Source of the DNA: Rutidosis leptorrhynchoides
Lineage: Eukaryota > Streptophyta > Magnoliopsida > Asterales > Asteraceae
Length of the DNA: 64,000 nt
Assembly (NCBI RefSeq): GCF_046630445.1
Contig: NC_092333.1
Location: forward strand, 355,107,001 to 355,171,000
Direction of reading: 5' to 3'
Both the position numbers and the translations under genes were made by a program. The notes under the pieces were generated by a model, which was given only the letters and a program-made list of their open reading frames with translations, did no database searches and was not told the DNA's origin. This document shows, in pieces, positions 10,587 through 23,033 of the stretch. Each line of letters starts with the position of its first letter. The first letter of the stretch is position 1.

Positions 10587-12556
10587 AACACTTAAAAAAA
10601 TGCACGGGTATCAATTACTAAAACCTATACTTCTAACAATATGATATTTGCAAGACATAAAGTATCAAAATTTGAAAGTAACAAAAGCACGAGTCCTATA
10701 CTACTACTGATAAAAGAAGGCAAAACAGAGTAAACGCTTTCTTACCAGGAGCTATACTTCCAAATAGGTCAACCTTGCAACTTTCCTTCAACAATTCAAA
10801 GTTCAAGATGCAAATTTGCGGTCAATAGCATAAAATTTTACTCCTTTTTAACCTTATTTGAGAGGGATTTCATGTCTACTTTTTTCTAAGGAATTTTCTC
10901 TTTAGACATCTTATTTATTACAGTAACTTTTTAGATACTGAAAATTTGTCAATATTCAACCATTGGACTATATGATCAAAATACAACTTCAAACAACATA
11001 AGTTCTATAATACTTAGTCATCTTATTTACTACAGTAACGTTTCAGCACTGAGAAGTATATATTCACAACGTTTGACAAATCTTACCAAATGAAAATGAT
11101 ATATAAAGCATATCTTTTTTCGCATAAAAGGCCTGATGCAGTTCTATTTCAAGTGCATGAAAGTGCCTTATCTGTGACAAAGAAAAAAAATAGTATCTCA
11201 AGTACAACATTTCACATCCCACTAAAATTTAGTAAAATCACACCCTCTAATTTCTTGAAACATAAATGTATTTTAACAAAATTGCCAACTTCATGTATCA
11301 TGCTCATTTTCCAGGGTGTTCTTCCTATATTCTTTGAGATAATTTCCACTATTACTTCTACCATCCCAACATCGCTTTGCAATTTCATTAATTCGATATT
11401 TTGACTAATGAGGAAAATACTCAAGTTACAGTTAAAAGGATAAACCAACAAATACATTTATAAAAGTGAAGACGAATTTACCTCATACGTAGCTAAAGCC
11501 TTCCAGAAAATCAATATTCTTCACCGCAAGATACATTTTATTAAGGCCGTTGTACCTTAACAGCAACCAAATCCCCATTTTACTTTAGTTAACCGTTATT
11601 CAATTGCTCAAGTAAGGCTGCAATTTTCCACAACAAAAGTAACTTTTAGGCTGTTTTTCGAATTAATACAATTCACAAACCATATTTATCATCTCACGTT
11701 ATTCCCAATTTATCTTTAAAATAGGATAGAATGGAGATTACAAAATTCTGAAATGTATATATTCCCTATATTATCTGTATGATTGTATCAATGTTATGTA
11801 CAAATGATTATATCAATCCTATAGCACCACGTCAATAAGAAAAATGCACTTGACTATGTATTCTATTGCAAAGTGATTTATTTCAATTTCAATGAGACAT
11901 AACCACAAACACGTAGTGTGCAAAACAAATTTGAGAAACTTTAAAACAACTGACACAACCATTTTATTGAACCCAAAATAAAAATACTCAAGTGATAACT
12001 TACAATTATAATATAAAGAATAGTCACTCCACGAACACCATCATTAATCTTGCAAGATAATTGAACGTTACACAAATTAGAAGTATGAGAAACTTTAATA
12101 ATAGAGATATCTTTAACTCAAACTAAAATCAATAAGATATCTTATAGAAACCTGCAAAAATTGACATCTCAATAAAATGGAGCTAAATGTATTTTAAATT
12201 TCATACAAAAACTTACATAAAGGTTCAGGCTAGCAAACCGCTGTCACCACAATCGCAGATCTATGAATTTAATGCGATTTTTTTTGTTAGGGTTTTGCTA
12301 TTTCTGTTTTTGACATGATGAGCGATCATATGTTGAAACTTAATTCGTAGTAACATATTTCATGGCCTTTTGGATTTTTTAGGGTTTCTTTGATTTGGAT
12401 AAAGAAGAAGCGTATTTGTTTGAGAAGTCTGTATCTTTTTATCAGTCTTTTAATTTAAAGATGCTTATAAAGGGTTTTAATCTAATTATCAATTACTTAC
12501 ATTAATGACATCATCACCATAGTTTTTTAATAAAAACTATAGATACATACTTTCAT
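10587..12556. other. No recognisable gene; AT-rich, possibly containing decayed minus-strand exons
   Basis: No element end or conserved domain is evident. A minus-strand block at 11212-11457 has a modest open frame (LMKLQSDVGMVEVIVEII) ending near a splice-like pyrimidine-rich AG. A minus-strand TATA-like site near 12465 is followed by a leader-like stretch (12240-12420). These could be remnants of one captured or decayed gene, but I cannot name it. Confidence 0.3.
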
Positions 12557-12574
12557 TCAACAAAATATATCTTT

Positions 12575-13238
12575 TTTTTTTGGAACGACATAATTACCAA
12601 TATAACTAACAGACAAAATTTGTCTTATTTGTTATGAATAGTACTATTTCATTTTTCATTTTTCACAAACCAAAACCCCTAACTTTCATTAAAATACAAA
12701 TCGAACCCTTCACCTTATATTTATATTCTAAATTATTATTTATCCCATCACTAACATTAATAATACTGAATAATAACACTCACCACGCTTTACCGACTTG
12801 TACACTGCGCTCAAACAGTAGGACCCACATAGGCTACTATTGTGCTATTTTTTTTTTCTCCAACGATTAAAGAAACAACTAACTTAAAAGGAACAACTCT
12901 TCAATGATACCAAAAGATGTCGAAAAATATATTTTTTTTACAAAATAGATCAACTAACTTTGACGCTAAAAGAAGCAACTTTCACAAAAGGAACAACTCT
13001 TCAATGCTAGATTTAAAAAAAAATTACAAAATATATCAAGATTTTTTTTTAACTCGCATTCAAAATGGAGCCCCAGACGCGAAGCGAGGGCTCCACAACT
13101 AGTTTATATAAAAAATCAAAACGGCCCCTTAGCAAGAAGCTAAAAAAGAATTACAACGGACAAACAAGCCAAGTATTCAAATTTAAACTACATTTGGCCT
13201 TATAACGGAGCCAAGAAAAAGAAAAATACTTGACTAAA
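12575..13238 (-). mobile_element. LINE-like 3' fragment containing a Helitron 3' end
   Basis: The segment is flanked by the 18-bp direct repeat TCAACAAAATATATCTTT (12557-12574 and 13239-13256). It begins with poly-T, which suggests target-primed insertion on the minus strand. Inside it, on the plus strand, the arms TGGAGCCC and GGGCTCCA (13066-13095) followed by CAA and CTAG|T (13099-13102) form a Helitron 3' terminus. The simplest reading is a Helitron nested in a LINE tail. The Helitron 5' end could not be placed, and it could instead start at TC within the left repeat. Confidence 0.5.
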
Positions 13239-13429
13239 TCAACAAAATATATCTTTCTACATACTCATTCTCTCTATATATCTATATTATCAAAAAAAAT
13301 AAAAAAAAATAAATAAAAAATAAATAAAAGGTCTTTTGCATCTTCTTCGAACATCAATATAGTTTACTTTTGCTTTATATATATGAAATGACAGTGATAT
13401 ATTTAACAAAAATGACGGCGAAAAGTTCA

Positions 13430-13672
13430 AACACACGACGTTACATACAACCTTAACATCTGTTGAACATAAACGTCTAATGGATGACTAATTTTGTTGA
13501 AGATCCAAAATATCACGATGAGAATTTCAAATGACAATTTCGAATGAGACAACTTGTATGTCTTAAAATTATGATAGATATTCTCAATTACTCTGCACAA
13601 TCGTTACATGAATGTTTAAGGAGTTTTCATTAAAAAGTTGAGGCACGTGGTGAAATGAGTATTAGTACGCTT
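13430..13672 (+). pseudogene. Harbinger-type transposase remnant, N-terminal part
   Basis: The translation contains FVEDPKYHDENF followed, after a stop, by QFRMRQ. This corresponds to the conserved region upstream of the DDE core in plant PIF/Harbinger transposases and ALP1/HARBI1-like proteins. Stops are frequent. The LTR that starts at 13673 interrupts it, and the protein resumes beyond 15800. Whether the A/T-rich tract 13274-13340 marks an element end is unclear. Confidence 0.6.
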
Positions 13673-15795
13673 TGTAACGACCCAAATCCGTTTACCAAAA
13701 ACGAAGCAAATTTTTTTTATAAGTTAGGCCTCATTAAAGTTAAATATATCATAATGCAAGATCTGTTTAACGATAGTTTTAACGTGCCCAATATACAACA
13801 AAATACATGTTTAACATGTGACTAAATCCAAAACGTACAATTCGACGCCTTTTGAACCGTTACACAACAAGTGGGTAATTACGACCCATTTACACTGCAA
13901 ACCGGGTTAAGACTCAATAACCCGACCCGATACCAAGAGCATAATCTCGGGGACTACCGAATCCCCAATCCGCGTCCAAATATCCAAAGGCTAATTCTCC
14001 AAGCTTAAGCAACCTCTATCAACCCTAGTCTAGCAACTAGGTAACTCCGCATCAACGATACCTATAAAAACGTAAATAACGAGAGGGGTAAGCATAAAGC
14101 TTAGTGAATGCAATAATTATACATATACATATATAATCTACTTACTTGCAAACACTTACACAAATACCGCATACGAGCTAGCAATTCAACAACCGTGCAA
14201 TCACAATGCAAAACTAAATATCCGCAATTCACAATAAGCTAGCATCGCCAATAGCATATAGTTCACAACTTAATATGCTAATACAAAACTCACACAACCA
14301 TGGTTAACCAATAGTACAAGGGAATGGTGCTCGTGAAAGACCATCGGAGTTCACAACATCCATTAGTGTACTTAACACCGCGCATCACTACCCCCGGGTG
14401 GTGTCTTTACACCGCGACTAACCCACCCATCACGACAATGTGGTGTCTTAACACCGCGACTAACCCACATGTCACTAACCCCGGAGTGTTGTCTTAACAC
14501 CGCCACCGCGACTAACCCACATTTCACGCCACACAAGTAAATACATCATATACATACAAGTATAATTATTCCACTCACCTTGAAACGCCCGAACAAGTCA
14601 TGTATAACATAATCTTCGTCTTCAATGCGAGAAAGTAACCACCTATATCACACATAGGTACAATATACACATAAATAGTCATTCTCTAAAAGAGAACCTG
14701 ACACCAACATCCCTTAGCCGAGGTATCACACTTTGCTCGCCCAAAACCCGCCAATTTAACACCTAATGGACACAAATCAATTACCACTTCGAGTGGTAAT
14801 TCAAACCCACTCTACAAAGTACAATTTAACCCAAGTTATACTTTACACTAACTAGACCAACCTAGGCCACGACACTAGATTACTACTTAGGTAGTAATCA
14901 TTTCAAATCACCATTAAAACCAAAACTGCAACACGTGCAATATTGACCCATATTGCGTTTGACCACGTTTGACTTATGTTAAAAACATCACTTTGACTCA
15001 AAATCACTTCTCATGTGTGATTACTTTCAAAAATGCCATTTAACACTTAACACAAGTATTTAAACATCCATTTGACCAAAACTAGTGTCATTACCAAATT
15101 TGACCCAATGAACTTACACTTTTTGACATAAGTCCCAAAAACGTCCAAAATCGCCCAAAATCACTAACGGCTAGTGATTATATTTTCAAAACATCAATTA
15201 ACACCTAAATCAAGTATTTACATACTTGATTCACCAAAACTTGACTCAAAACTCATTTTGACACCAAACCCAAGTCAACACCCATTTTGACTAGCAAACT
15301 TATTCTTAAGGACATCAAAATCACTAACAACCTTTCAATCTAGTGGTTTAACACCCAAACCATGAAAAATACTTCCAAATTCATTATCAAACACTAAACC
15401 TACAATAATCGGGTTCACTTACACTAACACTACAACAAAACCCGAAAATGGGGTTTATAACCCAACACTAACTCAAACCCTAACACAAAACAAGAATCAA
15501 ATACTAAAATTCGGATTCGAGACTTCCACTACAATCAAAACGTAGCTAGGAACGAAAGGAACAACTTTAACTCTTTCACCTTCACCCGATTCGAGCTTCT
15601 TTTTCTCCAATCAAAACTCTCTCTCTAAATGGGTTTCCTCTCTCTAGAAAGATGAGAGAGTTTGAGATGAAAAAGATAAGATGAAATGAAGATGTGGATG
15701 AGGTTTGGCCAGATTTGTGGCCTCAAAACCGTCCACAAGTGAAATTACCACTTTGCCCCTCATTTAACCCCTTTAAAAAAATGTTGAATCAAGTC
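13673..15795 (-). mobile_element. Truncated Ty3/Gypsy LTR inserted in the transposase pseudogene
   Basis: It starts TGTAACGACCCAAATCC and is related along much of its length to the solo LTR at 16628-18600. Shared blocks include the AATAATTATACATA segment, the region before CCACTCACCTTGAAACG, the CTCTCTCTC leader-like segment and AAGTGAAATTACCACTTTGCCCC. The matching TTACA end and a target duplication of CGCTT are not found, so the right end is deleted and its boundary is approximate. Minus polarity is inferred from the related LTR. Copies of GTGGTGTCTTAACACCGCGACTAACCC (three, imperfect) lie at 14385-14530. Confidence 0.65.
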
Positions 15796-15799
15796 TTGG

Positions 15800-16240
15800 C
15801 ACAAAGTGCATTATCGAATATCACGTGAATCTCTACGAAATTTCACAAAGTGCATTATTGAATTTATACGCAAATGTTTCTTTTCGAGAGCTTGCATATG
15901 ATGATATGTTACGTTTGTATGACACTCATGAGTGGCTTCATGGAATTACGGGAATGCTCGGTAGCATAGATTGTATGCATAGGGAATGGGGAAAATTCCC
16001 CGTCGCATGGAAAGGCCATTTTACGCGTGGCAGTCATGGTTATCTAACTATTATGTTTGAAGTTGTAGCCTCATATGACAAATGTATTTAGCATGCTTTC
16101 TTTGGGGTTGTAGGGTCAAATAATGACGTAATGTGATGAACGCTAGTCCTCTATTTAACTCAATGCTTAAAGAGGATGATAAAGACATCCCTTTTTCATG
16201 CAAACAGTGTGGAGTACAATATGATATTATTTAGCTGACC
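15800..16240 (+). pseudogene. PIF/Harbinger transposase remnant, DDE core
   Basis: The longest frame (15825-16091) includes YDDMLRLYDTHEWLHG, GMLGSIDCMHREWGKFPVAW and VASYD. After a stop come HAFFGVVGSNND and, shifted, SPLFNSMLKEDDKDIPFSC. These are hallmark stretches of plant Harbinger nucleases; the D of GSIDCMH is a catalytic Asp. A frameshift lies near 15865, a stop follows VASYDKCI, and the remainder decays by 16240. In a live element this protein would cut and join TTA-flanked DNA. I see no terminal repeats for this copy. Confidence 0.8.
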
Positions 16241-16627
16241 AACAAGGTTTACAGTATCAATGTTATGAAACTGCTAAATTTAACTCGATTACGCTAATTT
16301 TCTACAATCTTTTCTAAAGATCATGAATTGCTTTAAATATTTTCCGAAAAAATTATGATAGCATAAGGTTGAAATGTATGTGAAGCCTTTAAAGAAAGAA
16401 AATAAACTGAGACCTTCACTAAATACGAGGGCCATGTCACCAAACGCGACAGGTCCAGGAATGAAGGGAAGCCAGAGGTGAGCCACAAGGTTAAAACACG
16501 AAGAATTTGTTCGAATGGTTGTTCACGGATCGCGGTCTAAGGTCGCCAAACGCGAGATCTTGCTTGGGCAGAAAACCTGTTTGATTAGTTTCCGTATTAA
16601 GTTTACACTTATATATTGTAACCCAAG
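16241..16627. other. No gene seen
   Basis: AT-rich sequence between the transposase remnant and the second solo LTR. Short open frames on both strands have no recognisable domain. The final bases may belong to the Copia-LTR-like sequence that resumes after the solo LTR. Confidence 0.4.
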
Positions 16628-16692
16628 TGTAACGACCCAATCCTCGTTATACCAAAATACGACCCCAAAAAAAATTTTCTGTTTCAATACAT

Positions 16693-16790
16693 CTGGAAGG
16701 CGTCCAGATTTCTGGACGGCGTCCAGATTTCTGGACGGCGTCCAGTACTGAAGGTCTGGACGGCGTCCAACCTTTTGGGACGGCGTCCCA
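16693..16790. repeat. Cluster of five TGGACGGCGTCCA palindromes (LTR left end)
   Basis: Copies are at 16693-16707 (one substitution), 16712-16726, 16731-16745, 16757-16769 and 16776-16790 (as GGGACGGCGTCCC). Each has six- or seven-base arms around a central G. Confidence 0.85.
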
Positions 16791-17350
16791 ATGAACTAAA
16801 TAATTCTGATCCCCGTGCTCAACTTACATGAGCGGAAAACCCGCTTCCCGACACTTTCAAACGAAACCGTTTTTACAACATGTCAATATAAGTTAAACTA
16901 AGAGATTTCCACATTAAAATCGAGTTTTACAACATCGGGCCCACATCAGCCGTTTTACGAGTTTCGTTCAAAAATACAAGTTTCGCCCGTACTAGTTTAA
17001 TCTCCAAACTACACTAGAGCATGGTTATTGGGTTAAACTACCCACATCTTGGCCAAACTTCAAAAGCTAAACATTCCAAATGCGTCCCCTATCAAAACAA
17101 AGCGGGAGGCCACTAATCCAACCGAACACCCTTACCCTTGTTCATGCCGGAACCTAAAAAGAGTAAACAACGAGAGGGTAAGCAAAGCTTAGTGAGTACA
17201 ATAATTATACATACACATATATAACCCATCTATTTGCAATCGCACCCACCAAATACCTCATACAAAAATATAACTCAAATAGCATGCCGTCATACTCAAT
17301 ATGCTAACAACTCGTACACTAACACAACACCACATTAGCATATACTCAAC

Positions 17351-17415
<65 letters not shown>

Positions 17416-17516
17416 CATGCTAAACAATATCCAATACATACTATGGTTTACCATAACGCTATGGTGGTACCGGCTCGTGGTTCACACCATACGCATTTGA
17501 GTCTCACTCTTTTATA

Positions 17517-17709
17517 GTGCTACCGGCTCGTGGTTCACACTTTGTTTATAGTGCTACCGGCTCGTGGTTCACACTTGTTTATAGTGCTACCGGCTCGTGG
17601 TTCACACTTGTTTATAGTGCTACCTGCTCGTGGTTCACACTTATTTATAGTGCTACCGACTCGTGGTTCACACTTGTTTATAGTGCTACCGGCTCGTGGT
17701 TCACACTTG
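17517..17709. repeat. 33-bp tandem repeat, six copies
   Basis: The unit starts GTGCTACCGGCTCGTGGTTC and ends ACACTTGTTTATA. There are six near-identical copies, plus diverged relatives just outside (about 17466 and 17732). It occupies the same relative place in this LTR as a different array (unit about 50 bp) in the related LTR at 14385-14530. Open frames on both strands here are products of the repeat and not genes. Confidence 0.9.
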
Positions 17710-18496
17710 TTACTCATCACATACATGCTATGGTACTACCGGCTCGTGGTTCATACCATAACATTCAAAAATAAATACGTCATATACATATACGCATAAT
17801 TATTCCACTCACCTTAACGCCTTTGGTGAGTTAATCAAGCTCGCAACCTTCAACGCGATGTACCTATTACATAATACATAATAATCAATCACACAATCGA
17901 GTTGGTCAACCAACTCACTCGCCATCCTAGTATCATTTTGACCCATTTCAAGGTTCACACCCCCATTTGGGTCACCACATACCCATATAACACCCACTTA
18001 CATAACATATAGGTGTGCTAGTAGTTAACTAACCAACTTAGGTCTCACCAACACTAATTTACACTTTGAACCCTAGGTTAGTTACTATTGAGTCTTCATG
18101 ACTCAATCTTACCCAAGAACACCCAAAATCATTGAATATGGATTTTATGTTCACTTATAACCCAAACCCTAACTCTTAAACAACATAAAATAAGGACATT
18201 AGGTTTAGGACTTACCACCACTATCACAACGTAGCTAGGAAGTAGATGAACAACTTTAAAACACGCACTTTGACCCGAAATGACCTTCTTCCTTCTCGAT
18301 TTGAGCTTTCTCACACAAGGAAATTCTCTCTCTCTCTCTATCTCTAAACTTGAAGTGGAAGAGGATAAGGTAGATAAAAGTGAAGTAAAAGCACCCACCA
18401 ACTGACCCTTGGAGCCTAAAGTCGTTCCCCAAGTGAATTTACCAAGATACCCCTTTAAAATATCTAAAAACAAGACAGCAGGCCCGTCAGTACATC

Positions 18497-18573
18497 TGGA
18501 CGGCGTCCAAATTACTGGACGGTGTCCAGCTCTTCACGCTGGGACGGCGTCCCACCATTTTGGACGACGTCCT
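18497..18573. repeat. Cluster of four TGGACGGCGTCCA palindromes (LTR right end)
   Basis: Copies are at 18497-18509, 18515-18529 (CG to TG), 18540-18554 (GGGAC variant) and 18561-18573 (decayed). In the inferred minus polarity this is the first 100 bp of U3. Confidence 0.8.
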
Positions 18574-18605
18574 GATCAACAGGAAAATCAGGATCTTACA
18601 CCAAG

Positions 18606-18747
18606 TCTCATGTAATATTCTGCATGAAAATAATAGTGAAAATTCTCTAGTTTATGTCTGTGTACTAAACGCTTCTCCACGTTGGAGTTGGGGTATAACC
18701 GCGTAAAATCCATGTGTCAGTTTTACATATTTATCGACGTTTATGTA
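18606..18747. repeat. Copia LTR-like remnant
   Basis: The text CTTCTCCACGTTGGAGTTG and ACCGCGTAAAATCC resembles the R-U5 portion of plant Copia LTRs. No partner LTR or coding region is seen, and element E begins inside it. Low certainty. Confidence 0.3.
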
Positions 18748-19641
18748 TGTGACGACCCGAAAATTTTCGATCAAATTTGAACTTAATCTTTAATTGTTTC
18801 AGACACGATAAGCAAAGTCTGTAAAGTTGAATCTCAAAATTTTTGAACTACTTTTATATATTCAATTACCCTTCGACTGCTCTCGACGATTCACGAACAT
18901 TTATGTGTATATAGATATGTATATATATAATATATAGTTATATTAATTGAAAACGTTAACAAAGTATTAGATGTATAACACTTTACATGAACATATTTGT
19001 TTCAATATATGTTTAATATATTTATCGACAGAATTAAAAGATGATATCAAATGATTGAATTATCCGATACATTGTGATATGATTACGGGTCTCTGTTGTG
19101 AGGTCCACTGTGATTTAAGAAATTTGTTCTTTTTAACAACATTCGAAAAATGGTAAAGTGATTTACAAGTAAGAACAAATGTGTCAATTGACGGGAACTA
19201 GACAAGGGTTAGTGGAGATTCCTGTTTAATTTCCAAATCGTGCTTTACAATATTTTCCTCATGACTTTAATAAGATAACTATTTTAACTTTCATCTTATT
19301 TAATGTGAAAGTAAGAACGTGGAATGTAAATAACTTAAATGTTGGATATCGACAAGTTAAGTAAATCGACATTTTACATTAAGATGATTTCATACGTTTA
19401 TTTAACCTTTAGACTTTATCCCACACTTCATCAACAAACGGTAATTTAAAAACTTGAAACCTATTATGAGTATATATAATTTTACTTTTCTAAAACGTTT
19501 TATGATATAACGATTTTCATTATTTTAACCTTTTAACAAAATGATTCTTAAATATATTTAGTTTTGAAAAACTAAAGATTATATTATTAAATAAAGATTT
19601 CAATTATATACAAGACGTATGAATTTATATATTTCTAAACG

Positions 19642-19700
<59 letters not shown>

Positions 19701-20120
19701 CAAGTAATAAAAATAATGTTAGAAAATATTATAAATAAAACGTTTTGATAATTAAATATATTTTAATGGATAACGAGAAGTTGATTTAAAGAAGCAAATG
19801 ACCATAACACTCAAATATATAAGTTACATTTCTTATAATATAAATTTTTGGCGAATTAAGTATAATTATTGATAAAGGTACACGTCGCGAAACATAAAGT
19901 ACAAGTTTTCTCAGCGTACGAAAGGACGTTCGAAAAACCGAAACCGGGACATTAGTCGAGTGACAACGTAAAAGTCATCGGAACAAAAATTACAAGTCAA
20001 CTATGCATGAGAATATAATATAATATATAAATAATTATATAAATTAAAAATATTATATATATTAAATATTAAAAGAGTGTCGGCAGAGTAAAATGAAAAC
20101 TTGTGAGCTGGAATTGAGAG

Positions 20121-20197
20121 CCATGCGATCGCATGGCCAATGGCCTTCTAACCCATGCGATCGCATGGGTGGTTGGTGGCTGGCACATCTATAAATC
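20121..20197 (+). promoter_or_regulatory. Palindrome pair and TATA box in the E LTR
   Basis: CCATGCGATCGCATGG (20121-20136) and CCCATGCGATCGCATGGG (20152-20169) are perfect palindromes. TATAAATC follows at 20190. The same palindrome occurs upstream of the TATA box in the LTR of element A. Confidence 0.75.
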
Positions 20198-20548
20198 AAG
20201 CTCGATTTCATTCGGGTTCATTCAATCATTTTACTCCGTAAAATTTTTATTATATATATTATTATTATTATTAATCTTATTTATTATTATTAGTAATATT
20301 AATATTATTATTATTAGTATTATACATAAAATACTACGACGAGGTTATAAGCGAGTTATTTTTCAAAACGGGTTTTTCGAGCGGGATAGAGCTAAGGAAA
20401 TTATGGGTTATAGCTATGGAGGTTATGGGTATGGTTCATGGGTTTTGTTCGTGAGGCAAATCTAGCGTTTATCATTTCCGTTGCATTTGCGTACTTTCCT
20501 ACAATATTGAGTCACAATATTGATACGTGAGTGATTATCCCATTTTCA

Positions 20549-20802
<254 letters not shown>

Positions 20803-21176
20803 ATCAGTATCGTTATTAATATAAGTATTATCATTAAAATTATTATTGTTATTATTATTAATATCGTTATTATCACTAAGATTATTATTAATATTATCAT
20901 GGTTAGTACAAATATTATTATTATTATTATGAATATCATTATTAGTACGATTATGATTATGACTATATGATTATGATATGGAAGTGGACTAGAAGTTATT
21001 AAATAAGATGATTATGAAATAATAAGTATAAGTATCATGATCTAGTTAAAATATTGTTAAGATTATTATCTAGATAAAATATCATTTTTATTATTTTATC
21101 ATGATCATTATCAAAAGTATCATTATTATTAAAATTATCACTTTTATTAAAAATATCATTTTTACTATAAATATCA

Positions 21177-21216
<40 letters not shown>

Positions 21217-22594
21217 TAGTAAATATAATTATTGTTATTAAAATAATAATAATTATTATTAAAACTATTGTTCATTATTATTATTGTTAATATTATTTTA
21301 TCAAATAAGTAATTGATACATAGATATATTTACTATACATAATACAATTATATTAATAATACTTATCACTATATTTTTTATCATTAAAATGATATTAAAT
21401 AAATGTTATATAAATTATATTACTTAATATATAATTATATATTTTTATCATATATAAATCTTAACATAAATTTTTTCCATTAATACATTATAATGAATGA
21501 TGAAATATTTTAATAAGTATTTACTATATAAATATTAACTTCTTAAAATAGGTAGGATAAAAATAAATTATTTAATTATTAAAATAACATATAACTCATT
21601 AGATATAACAAGAATATTAATAATATTAATATATATACAAACTTGTTATATGTTTTAATATACAACTGATATAGGTTCGTGAATCAGAGGCCAATCCAGC
21701 ACTTGTTCAATGCCGTCATATGCATTAATATTACGAAATACAGTATCGTGAGTTTCATTTGCTCCCTTTTAAAATGCTTTTGTAATATATATTTTTGGGA
21801 CTGAGAATATATGCGCTGATTTTATAAATGTTTGACGAAATAGACACAAGTACTTAAAACTACATTGTATGGTTGGATTATTAAACCGAATATTGCCCTT
21901 TTTAGTCTGGTAATCTAAGAATTAGGGAACAGACACCCTAATTGACGCGAATCCTAAAGATAGATATATCTGCCCAAACGAGCCCCATTCGGGTTACAGA
22001 TGCTTTAGTACTTCGAATTTATCATGTCCGATGAGAGTCCCGGAATGATGGGGATATTCTATATGCATCTTGTTAAGGTTGGTTACCAGGTGTTCACCAT
22101 ATGAATGATTTTTATACACAGGTTATGTGTATTATATTTTGTACACGGGTTACGTGTGCGGTTAAATATTTAAAATCTTGTGGTCTATTAAAATTATGGA
22201 AATGAATGATTATGATATACTAATGAACTCACCAACCTTTTGGTTAACACTTTTAAGCATGTTTATTCTCACGTATGAAAGAAATCTTCCGCTGTGCATT
22301 TGCTCATTTTAAAGATATTACTTGGAGTCTTTCATGGCATATTTCAAAAGACGTTGCATTCAAATCATTTGAGTCCAAAAAGATTGTTGATAGATGAATG
22401 ATAGATTAGTCAATTATATTTGGGAAACATGATAATTTCATTGGTATGCATATTTGTAAACTTTCGTTGAAATGAAACTTTGTCTTTTAAAAAGAATGCA
22501 ATGTTTGTAAAACGTATCATATAGAGGTCAGTACCTCGCAATGTAATAAACAAATATAAATCGTTTATAATCGGCATGAACGGGTCCTTTCAGT

Positions 22595-22608
22595 TGGTAT
22601 CAGAGTGG
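22595..22608 (+). other. Primer binding site of element E
   Basis: TGGTATCAGAGTGG lies three bases inside the LTR end. It is of the initiator-methionine tRNA type. Confidence 0.85.
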
Positions 22609-23033
22609 TGGTCTTAGCGAACCAGGTCTTGCATTAGTGTGTCTAACGAATAGTTAGTAAGATGCATTAGTGAGTCTGGACTTCGACCGTGTCTGCATGT
22701 CAAAAAGTTTTGCTTATCATTTTTGTCGAGAAAAATAATATACTTATCATTCATAAGTCTTGACACATGTTTTGCAGTTATTGCATCTACTGTGTATAGA
22801 CGAATCATATCTCACCATATTTAGCGCCGTAAGTTTCATTTGGCGTTTTCCGTAATCCCTCCATAATTTAAGGGATCCTAACATTATATATACCCATGCA
22901 TGTTATGCATTAAGAATACCATCTAACCATTGATTCATATCAATAATCCTTTTATATAAAAATCCTCTATCTGATCGTGAAAGATGGATCCTACATCTAG
23001 CTTGGATTCCATTGTTTTGAAAGTGATTTTTAG

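Larger units (their letters stand above)
16628..18600 (-). mobile_element. Solo LTR, Ty3/Gypsy type, 1.97 kb
   Basis: The ends are TGTAACGACCC and GGATCTTACA, with a perfect 5-bp duplication CCAAG at 16623-16627 and 18601-18605. It has no coding capacity. Minus polarity is inferred from a CT-rich leader-like tract (18320-18345) and splice-donor-like sites in that orientation. Clusters of the palindrome TGGACGGCGTCCA occur within about 170 bp of both ends. A (TA)n tract lies at 17353-17414. Confidence 0.85.

Noticed and set aside
11090-11457. ORFs on both strands as possible host gene
   Set aside because: Short, AT-rich, no recognisable motif; kept only as a possible decayed exon.
13274-13340. 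TCTCTATATATCTATATTATC as another Helitron start
   Set aside because: No matching hairpin-CTRR end could be paired with it, and such AT-rich text is common here.
13668-13672. CGCTT as a target duplication for the LTR at 13673
   Set aside because: No second copy at a matching LTR end near 15800.
17517-17799. Overlapping repeated-peptide ORFs on both strands; CRISPR-like spacing
   Set aside because: A contiguous 33-bp tandem repeat without unique spacers, in a plant LTR; neither protein nor CRISPR.
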